Shown here: positions 58,752 to 64,000 of the stretch, piece by piece | Layout: each line of letters begins with the position of its first letter | Numbering within the stretch: the first letter of the stretch is position 1 | DNA from: an uncultured Oscillospiraceae bacterium | GTDB taxonomy: Bacteria > Bacillota > Clostridia > Oscillospirales > Oscillospiraceae | Direction of reading: 5' to 3' | Assembly (NCBI GenBank): GCA_944385405.1 | Contig: CALWXB010000007.1 | Coordinates: 1 to 64,000 of the forward strand | Length of the DNA stretch: 64,000 bases | Program-made: the position numbers and the translations under genes | Notes under the pieces: model-generated | What the model was told of the DNA's origin: nothing | The model's input: the letters and a program-made list of their open reading frames with translations, nothing else | Databases searched by the model: none

Positions 58752-59747
58752 ATGGAACATCTGATGGACGCCATCGACCGCCGCCTGACGGAGCTGGGCC
58801 TGTCCCCCATCTCCGGTGTGGTGAATAACCGGGAACAGTGCACCCGGTATATCAGCCGCATCCTGGAGGACCACGGGAACAAGGTGGCCATCCCCTTTCA
58901 GGACACGCTGGAGCAGTATGACTTCCGGGTCAAGCATGTGCTCTTCTCCTTCGGCCTGGGCATCGTTCTGGCCCCCTTCTGCCATCTGGAGGACCGCATC
59001 CAAGCCGCCTGCCGCCGGGAGGCGCCCCCCTCCTTCCTGTATGTCTGGCTGACGGTCTGCCTCTACCACGACTTCGGATACTTCATCGCCCCCGCCTGCC
59101 GCAGCGCCGCATCGCTGGATGCGCTGGACCTGGCCCACCCCATTTTTGACGCCGGCTATTGTGAGAGCCGGTACTCCCGGCGGCTGTACGAGGCCTACTA
59201 CCGGGAAAAATACGCCCGCCACGGGCCAGACAGCGAGGAGGTTGGCGACCACGGCATCCTGGGGGGCTGCGTGCTCTTCGACCGGCTGTGGGAAGCGGGA
59301 GATCCCCACCGGCGCCCCCTCTATCAGGACATCTGCTGGCGGATCATGGAGCACAACATCTGGAAACGGGAGCAGTCTCTCCCGCCGGAGGACCCCTTTT
59401 CCGAGATCGACGCGGACCGCTTCCGCCCCATCGGCCTGTCCGAGCCGCTGCTGTACCTGCTGTCTTTGGTGGATACGCTGGAGATGACCAAGCGGTTTTG
59501 CACATATCTGGACAGTGCTGCCGACAAGACGCGATACATCTACCCCAAGACCCTGGGCAGCAAAGTCCGGGTGGAGGTGACGGATGCCTCCATCACCCTG
59601 GACAGTTCCGAAATGGAGCGCTTCATCCGTTCCAACCGGTATTTTGACGGCATCAAGGCCTGGAAACGCGGGGTGACGGGCCTGCCGGACTGGGTGCAGA
59701 CAGCCGTGTTTCAGGACGGCGGCGTATTTACACTGACGCAGCCGTGA
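58752..59747 (+). CDS. Putative HD-domain metal-dependent hydrolase
   Basis: A 331-residue soluble protein. It shows the spaced ligands of an HD-type phosphohydrolase: His in FRVKHVLFSF, the HD pair in CLYHDFGYFIA, GDHGILGGCVLF, IMEHNIWKRE and a late Asp in LLSLVDTLEMTK. The C-terminal 70 residues look like an added beta domain. I do not recognise the specific family or substrate. GGGAGGGACC precedes the ATG; a start five codons earlier would remove that site. Monocistronic, with its own promoter, operator-like repeat and hairpin terminator. Confidence 0.65.
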   Translation: MEHLMDAIDRRLTELGLSPISGVVNNREQCTRYISRILEDHGNKVAIPFQDTLEQYDFRVKHVLFSFGLGIVLAPFCHLEDRIQAACRREAPPSFLYVWLTVCLYHDFGYFIAPACRSAASLDALDLAHPIFDAGYCESRYSRRLYEAYYREKYARHGPDSEEVGDHGILGGCVLFDRLWEAGDPHRRPLYQDICWRIMEHNIWKREQSLPPEDPFSEIDADRFRPIGLSEPLLYLLSLVDTLEMTKRFCTYLDSAADKTRYIYPKTLGSKVRVEVTDASITLDSSEMERFIRSNRYFDGIKAWKRGVTGLPDWVQTAVFQDGGVFTLTQP

Positions 59748-59791
59748 CCAAGTTCCCGCTTCCCTTACATCCGGGAAGGGGGAACTTGGTC
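59746..59791 (+). terminator. Hairpin after the HD-domain gene
   Basis: An 18-base-pair stem with one mismatch (GACCAAGTTCCC and CTTCCC arms) followed by ATTTCGC; a weak T tract. Confidence 0.65.
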
Positions 59792-59861
59792 ATTTCGCAT
59801 AAAAAACGCTTCTATTTTACCGGCATTTCATCAAATCGCAGTCATGTTGCCGCAGACAGCC

Positions 59862-59890
59862 TTGACAGCGGCTGCAAAAGGTGTTATGTA
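59862..59890 (+). promoter_or_regulatory. Sigma-A promoter of the GntR gene
   Basis: TTGACA, 17-base spacer, TATGTA, directly before an operator. Confidence 0.8.
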
Positions 59891-59894
59891 TAAC

Positions 59895-59905
59895 TTGTCA
59901 GACAA
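59895..59905. promoter_or_regulatory. FadR/GntR-type operator, copy 1
   Basis: TTGTCAGACAA, a palindrome fitting the TNGTNNNACNA pattern of FadR-subfamily operators. It covers the expected transcript start of the regulator gene, implying autorepression. Confidence 0.85.
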
Positions 59906-59926
59906 CTTATGTTTTCAGGGTATGCT

Positions 59927-60616
59927 ATGAGTGAGAATCTAAAGATCAAAAAAGTGAATGTCACCCAGCAGGTGGCGGAGTATATCCATGACCGGATCGA
60001 ATCCGGCGCCTGGCCGGAAGGCAGCCAGATCGAATCGGAGCTGCAGATGTCGCAGAAGCTGGGGGTCAGCCGGGCCAGCATCCGCAGCGCGATCCGGCAG
60101 TTCATCGCGTATGGCCAGCTGGAGAGCATCCAGGGAAAGGGCACCTTCGTCCGGGCCGGCAGCTCCCCCGCCATGCAGGCCCTCTTCTCTTCCGAGGACA
60201 GCGCCAATATTGAAAAGGTCATGCAGTTCCGCACCACCATTGAGCGTGACGCCGCCTTTTATGCGGCGGAGCGTGCAACGCAGGCGGACATCCTCTTCCT
60301 GCGCCAGAATCTGGAGCGCATGAAAGCGGCGGATCAGGCCATGGATCTCAAGCTCAGCTGGGAGTATGACATGGAGTTCCACAAAAAGGTAGCCGAAATG
60401 TCCGATAATCAGTTTTACCTGGACTCCTTGGACCTGCTGTTCCGCTCCACCTATAACCTGCATTTCAAAATCATCGAGCGCTTGGACGTTCGCTTCGCCA
60501 ACTACTTTCACCCGGCGATCGTGGAAGCGCTGGACAAGCACGACGGCAAAAAGGCCAGCAACTGCATGATGCAGCATCTGCAGGACTTTGTGGAGATGGT
60601 AAAACTGGCGAAATGA
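59927..60616 (+). CDS. GntR-family regulator, FadR/FCD subfamily
   Basis: A 229-residue regulator: an N-terminal winged helix (VTQQVAEYIHDRIESGAWPE, LGVSRASIRSAIRQFIAYGQ, QGKGTFVRAG) and an all-helical FCD ligand domain (RTTIERDAAFYAAERAT, SWEYDMEFHKKVAEMSDN, IVEALDKHDGKKASNCMMQH) with Asp/His metal-site positions. Such proteins usually respond to sugar acids or other carboxylates. The neighbouring enolase-superfamily gene supports a sugar-acid signal. Identical operators lie before this gene and before that neighbour. The ATG reading MSENLK is preferred; another lies six codons upstream, still downstream of the operator. Confidence 0.9.
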   Translation: MSENLKIKKVNVTQQVAEYIHDRIESGAWPEGSQIESELQMSQKLGVSRASIRSAIRQFIAYGQLESIQGKGTFVRAGSSPAMQALFSSEDSANIEKVMQFRTTIERDAAFYAAERATQADILFLRQNLERMKAADQAMDLKLSWEYDMEFHKKVAEMSDNQFYLDSLDLLFRSTYNLHFKIIERLDVRFANYFHPAIVEALDKHDGKKASNCMMQHLQDFVEMVKLAK

Positions 60617-60633
60617 TTTAAATTTATATTGAT

Positions 60634-60644
60634 TTGTCAGACAA
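60634..60644. promoter_or_regulatory. FadR/GntR-type operator, copy 2
   Basis: A second exact TTGTCAGACAA, 35 bases before the enolase-superfamily gene and followed by a small tandem repeat ACTGATAACTGATAAC. It marks that gene as a target of the upstream regulator. Confidence 0.85.
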
Positions 60645-60678
60645 CTGATAACTGATAACTTTTAGGAGGCTGTTGGAC

Positions 60679-61042
60679 ATGAAGATCACAGAAATCAAAA
60701 CGCTGCGCATGGAGGAATTCTCCAACATCTGTTATGTGCAGATCATGACGGACGAAGGCATCTGCGGCCTGGGAGAGACCTTCTTCGGCGCCGGCAGTGT
60801 GGAGGCGTGGATCCACGACAACGCCTCCCCCATCCTGCTGGGAAAGGACCCCCTGCAGATCGAGAAAAACTGGCATCTGCTCAGCTCGTTTGTAGGCGGC
60901 AAGAGCACCGGCTCCGAAAGCCGCGCCCGCTCCGCCATCGACGTGGCTTTGTGGGACCTTCTGGGCAAGGTCACCAACCAGCCCCTGTATCAGCTGCTGG
61001 GCGGAAAGACCCGGGACCGGATCCCTCTGTACAATACATGCG
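60679..61042 (+). pseudogene. Truncated mandelate racemase / muconate lactonizing enzyme family gene
   Basis: The first ~121 residues are the capping domain of an enolase-superfamily dehydratase or racemase: MKITEIKTLRMEEFSNICYV, GICGLGETFFGAGSVEAWIH, ARSAIDVALWDLLGKVTNQP and LYQLLGGKTRDRIPLYNTC. Right after NTCAG the homology ends; the frame continues through a terminator hairpin into antisense of the next gene and stops near 61170. The catalytic barrel (about 270 residues, all acid/base residues) is missing, so this cannot be an active enzyme. AGGAGG precedes the ATG. The 3' part was probably lost by deletion or by insertion of the block to the right. Confidence 0.85.
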
Positions 61043-61046
61043 CGGG

Positions 61047-61087
61047 AAAAGCCATGGCCTGCCGCTTCCGGCAGGCCATGGCTTTTT
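61047..61087 (-). terminator. Terminator of the GLUG-repeat gene
   Basis: A 17-base-pair stem AAAAGCCATGGCCTGCC with a six-base loop. On the minus strand it ends in TTTTCCC. It lies at the point where the truncated enolase-family gene ends. Confidence 0.8.
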
Positions 61088-61102
61088 CACTGCTCCGGGC
61101 CG

Positions 61103-64000
61103 CTATCGGGACATCTCCTGCGCCTCCGCACTCCCGGCAGTTTCCGGCCGGTGCTTCCTTTTCCAGATGAAACCGCCGGTCCCCAGAGCCACGCCGACGG
61201 CCAGGGCCGCCGGAAGGACGATCCACAAAACGGATGTGCTCTCATCCAGCAGCAGCACCTGTCCCGCCGCGGGAGCTGTGAACACCAGATAGCTGCCGTC
61301 CAGGGCGGACTCCACCCGTTCCCAGCCGCCGTCTCCATACACTGCCGCGGCAGGGTTCTCCACCCCATCCGCCCGCAGGCGGATGGTGACGGTGTCCGAC
61401 TGGCTGCCGGTGACGGCATAACGCCAGGCGGCGCGGACCACGCAGCCCTCCACACGCCCGCCGGGCAGCTCCGCCTGCTCCGCGGTCAAAGCGGCCTCGG
61501 GAGAGAAGGTCCCCTCCACCAGCAGCTGCGCCACGCCCGGCCGGTCGGCCAGAGTGGAGGCGGGGGCGGTGAACTGGGCCTGGAGGACCATGCTCCGCCG
61601 CAGATCCCGGGTGGGGAACGCGGGCCACTGGCCGTATTGTCCGTCCTGCCGGGGCGCCTGGGGCACCTGGCTCAGATCCAGATCATCCCCATAGGCGAAG
61701 GGGATCTCCGCCACGGTCCGGCCGTCCGCCACGAAGCGGTAGGAGAAGGTGAGAAAGTCCGCCGGGATGTGATCCAGCTGGGAAAATTCGTCAAACGCCA
61801 GACCCTGGGCAAGATCCGCATAATCCACCCCGTCCAGGCCCGCCAGATCCTCCAGCAGATACCGGTTGCCGCTGAGGTCCTCCTTCTCTGCCTGCCCGGC
61901 AATGGCGCCCAGGTACTCTCCGTCGCTGTCGCAGCGCACCATGGTGCGGCAGTCCGCGATCTCTCCGCCCAGGCCCGCCGCGCCGCCCAGCCAGCTCTCA
62001 CCGGTGAGGTCCACCAGGGCGGCGCACCGCAGGATCCTGCCGCGGGTGCGGCCCGCGATGCCGCCGCAGTAGTCGCCGCCGGTGTCCACCGTGCCCCGGG
62101 CGGCGCAGTCCAGAATGGCCCCGGCCTCGCACCGGCCTGCCACGCCTCCGCCGCACTCGTTTTTCGCCGTCACGTCCCCGTCAAAGCGGCAGCCGCGCAC
62201 CACGGCCCGCAGTGTGGCGGACACGTCGCCCAGCAGCTCCAGCTCCCCCAGGTCAAAGGTGGCCTCCGGGTCGTCTCCCAGCTCGGCGGATACCGTTCCT
62301 GCGATGCCGCCCACGTTGGAATCTCCCTCCACTGTGCCGGAGGCGGTGCAGTCCCGGATCAGGCCGGGGCCCCGGTCGATCTCATCGGTGAGATCCACCA
62401 CCGTCAGCTCCGGTTCCCGGCCCAGATCGGAGATGGCCTGACGCACCGCCTCCAGATCCGCCAGGATGGCCTGGCTAGTGGCGTAGAGGGCATCGTTGTC
62501 GGCGCCGGCGTTCCGGGTCATGGCATTCACCCGGTCGCCGATGGCGGTGAGCTCCCGGTCGATGTCATCCACCGCGGACTGCGCCCTGCTGCCCAGGGTG
62601 TCGGTATAGGTTTTCAGCAGCGCCCGGATGGCGTCCGCCTCCCGGCTGACCGCATCCAGCGCCTCCCCGGCGTCGTCTGAAAGGCGGTCCCCCGCCCGGT
62701 TCAGCGCCGAGAGGGCGCCGCGCAGCGCCTCCAGACTTCGGCTGATGTCCCGGCCGGTCTGTCCCAGGCTCTGGGAGATCCGATCATAGAGGCCGCTCCA
62801 CTGGCCCGGCAGCTTTGCCGCCAGCTCAACACTCTCCTGAATGGCCCCGGTGATGGCCTCCAGGTGTCCTGCGGGGTCCACGGACGGCAGCGGCACCTCC
62901 AGGGCCTGCCGGAACTCCCCGGCGGCGATGAGCCGGGCCACCTCCGCCGCGTACTGCTCCAGGGCCTCCAGCTCCTGGAGCACGGCCTGACGGTGGGTCT
63001 GGATGACGGCAAGCTGAGTGCGGATGCCGGAGACGGTGTCCTCCAGGGCGTCGATGGCCTGCCTCAGGCCGCTGTCCGTCTGTCCCGCCAGCTTCTCCAG
63101 GGCGTCCAGCAGGGCATCCGACTGGTCCAGCGCCTCCTGGAGCTGCTCCCCCGCGTCGCCGCTGAACCGGTCCAGCGCCTGCCGCAGCGCGTCCAGGCTG
63201 CCGCTGACGGCGGTGATGTGACCGTCCAGATCGTCGGCCATGGCCTGGAAGTCCTCCCTGCCCTCCGTCCCGGCGGAATGGGTGCGGTCCTGGATGGCGG
63301 AGAGGGAATCCTGGATGGCCTGGGCATCCTCCACGCCCCGGGCGGCCATGCCGTTGAGCTGCTGGGTGAACCGCCCCAGCTGATCAAAGAGGGCGGAGAG
63401 GCTTTGGGACAGCTGCCGGGACGGGGAGTCGCCGTAGGTCAGGCTGGTGTAGGGCTCAAACTGCCCCACGATGCCCCCCACGTCCTTGCGGCCCTTGACG
63501 GGGCCGGTGTTGGTGCAGCCGGTGATCTCCCCGGACTGCAGCCCGGCGATGCCGCCCATGTTGTAGCCCACATGCTGATAGCCCACCGGGCCGGTATTGG
63601 TGCAGTCTCGGATGGTCCCCCGGGAGAGCCCGGCGATGCCCCCCACACTGGAGGGCACCTCCTGATCCGCCTGGGTGTTGAGGCTGCCGGCATTGGTGCA
63701 GCCTTCCACCGTGCCCAGATTCTGGCCGGCGATGCCGCCCGCATGGGAGACGCCGGTGACCTCCGCCTCACTGGTGCATCCGATGACGCTGGCTCCCTGG
63801 CCGTTGAGGCCCACCAGCCCGCCCACGTCCTCCCGGGCGGTGACAAGGCCCCGGACCGTACAGCGGCGGACGGTGCCGTCATTCTCGCCTGCCAGCAGCC
63901 CCGCCTGGCCGGCGGAGCCCTGGGGCGCCAGGGTCCCCTCCACCGTCAGGTCCTCCACCACAGCGCTGGCGGTAAGGGTGCGGAACAGCCCCACGCAGGA
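61103..64000 (-). CDS. Large GLUG-repeat, coiled-coil membrane-anchored protein (5' end off the right edge)
   Basis: The 965 visible residues run open to the window edge, so the N-terminus and signal peptide are missing. Order: GLUG-type repeats (GGLVGLNGQGASVIGCTSEA, GGIAGLSRGTIRDCTNTGPV, about residues 25-190); a long alpha-helical coiled-coil stretch (about 190-535, many Q, E, L, A); a second GLUG block (GGIAGTVSAEL, GGGVAGRCEAGAILDC, CGGIAGRTRGRILRC, about 545-700); a beta-rich region; then one transmembrane helix near the C-terminus (VLWIVLPAALAVGVALGTGG) and a basic tail (WKRKHR). This is a type I surface protein; GLUG repeats are common in adhesins. Ligand unknown. Confidence 0.8.
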   Translation of the reverse strand, partial: SCVGLFRTLTASAVVEDLTVEGTLAPQGSAGQAGLLAGENDGTVRRCTVRGLVTAREDVGGLVGLNGQGASVIGCTSEAEVTGVSHAGGIAGQNLGTVEGCTNAGSLNTQADQEVPSSVGGIAGLSRGTIRDCTNTGPVGYQHVGYNMGGIAGLQSGEITGCTNTGPVKGRKDVGGIVGQFEPYTSLTYGDSPSRQLSQSLSALFDQLGRFTQQLNGMAARGVEDAQAIQDSLSAIQDRTHSAGTEGREDFQAMADDLDGHITAVSGSLDALRQALDRFSGDAGEQLQEALDQSDALLDALEKLAGQTDSGLRQAIDALEDTVSGIRTQLAVIQTHRQAVLQELEALEQYAAEVARLIAAGEFRQALEVPLPSVDPAGHLEAITGAIQESVELAAKLPGQWSGLYDRISQSLGQTGRDISRSLEALRGALSALNRAGDRLSDDAGEALDAVSREADAIRALLKTYTDTLGSRAQSAVDDIDRELTAIGDRVNAMTRNAGADNDALYATSQAILADLEAVRQAISDLGREPELTVVDLTDEIDRGPGLIRDCTASGTVEGDSNVGGIAGTVSAELGDDPEATFDLGELELLGDVSATLRAVVRGCRFDGDVTAKNECGGGVAGRCEAGAILDCAARGTVDTGGDYCGGIAGRTRGRILRCAALVDLTGESWLGGAAGLGGEIADCRTMVRCDSDGEYLGAIAGQAEKEDLSGNRYLLEDLAGLDGVDYADLAQGLAFDEFSQLDHIPADFLTFSYRFVADGRTVAEIPFAYGDDLDLSQVPQAPRQDGQYGQWPAFPTRDLRRSMVLQAQFTAPASTLADRPGVAQLLVEGTFSPEAALTAEQAELPGGRVEGCVVRAAWRYAVTGSQSDTVTIRLRADGVENPAAAVYGDGGWERVESALDGSYLVFTAPAAGQVLLLDESTSVLWIVLPAALAVGVALGTGGFIWKRKHRPETAGSAEAQEMSR

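Noticed and set aside
60673..61170. Intact 165-residue enolase-family protein
   Set aside because: The last ~40 codons run through a terminator hairpin and antisense sequence of the next gene; the catalytic barrel is absent.

Overview
The window is GC-rich (roughly two thirds G+C by eye) and reads as a chromosomal segment of a strictly anaerobic, spore-forming member of the Clostridia, most likely an Oscillospiraceae / Flavonifractor-like gut bacterium. The grounds are a complete Rnf ferredoxin:NAD+ oxidoreductase operon, SpoVAC and a SpoIIQ-like M23 protein with forespore-type promoters, an HrcA/CIRCE heat-shock operon, a biosynthetic-type thiolase, ECF-type vitamin transporters and SLH-domain surface proteins. 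These calls come from reading the sequence and recalling protein families; no database search was run. I see no tRNA, rRNA, CRISPR array, intact insertion sequence or prophage.

Layout. 1-5 kb: membrane-anchored XRE regulator (cut by the left edge), spoVAC, hemW, a CmpB-like membrane protein and a MATE exporter. 5-9 kb (minus): mutY, three uncharacterised small genes, thymidine kinase and a PflX-like radical SAM gene, tightly packed as one operon. 9.1-11.4 kb (plus): an operon driven by a classical MerR-type promoter, encoding a membrane-tethered MerR regulator, two small membrane proteins resembling its own membrane tail, a YbjQ protein and a metallo-beta-lactamase-fold hydrolase. 11.4-18.6 kb (minus): hrcA-grpE-dnaK-dnaJ under CIRCE control, then a PHP phosphatase, rpiB and a DUF4015-like protein. 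18.7-20.7 kb (minus): folT-folC behind a tetrahydrofolate riboswitch. 20.8-26.1 kb (minus): rnfCDGEAB.

26-34 kb: DUF975 protein, a divergent ECF S-component / MocR-type regulator pair, an arsR-TrxR-like-thioredoxin redox operon, then rpe, a D-cysteine-desulfhydrase-like gene and recR. 34-39 kb: a secreted phosphodiester-glycosidase/SLH protein, a small ferredoxin and thiolase. 39-46.7 kb (minus): the conserved housekeeping run glmU-like, prs, pth, mfd and a PrsA-like foldase lipoprotein. 46.9-51.8 kb (plus): trmL and the lower-glycolysis genes pgk, tpiA and gpmI; the 3' end of pgk is copied twice in the following intergenic DNA. 51.9-58.6 kb: SpoIIQ-like peptidase, a second MATE exporter, prfB and a very large repeat-containing surface protein. 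58.7-64 kb: an HD-domain protein, a FadR-type GntR regulator with two identical operators, a 3'-truncated enolase-superfamily gene, and the C-terminal part of a large GLUG-repeat membrane protein cut by the right edge.

The least explained items are the MerR/tandem-membrane-module operon, the redox operon whose reductase lacks a recognisable NADPH site, the GlmU with a degenerate uridyltransferase half, the MocR regulator without its PLP lysine, and the mosaic palindromic DNA that carries copies of the pgk tail.
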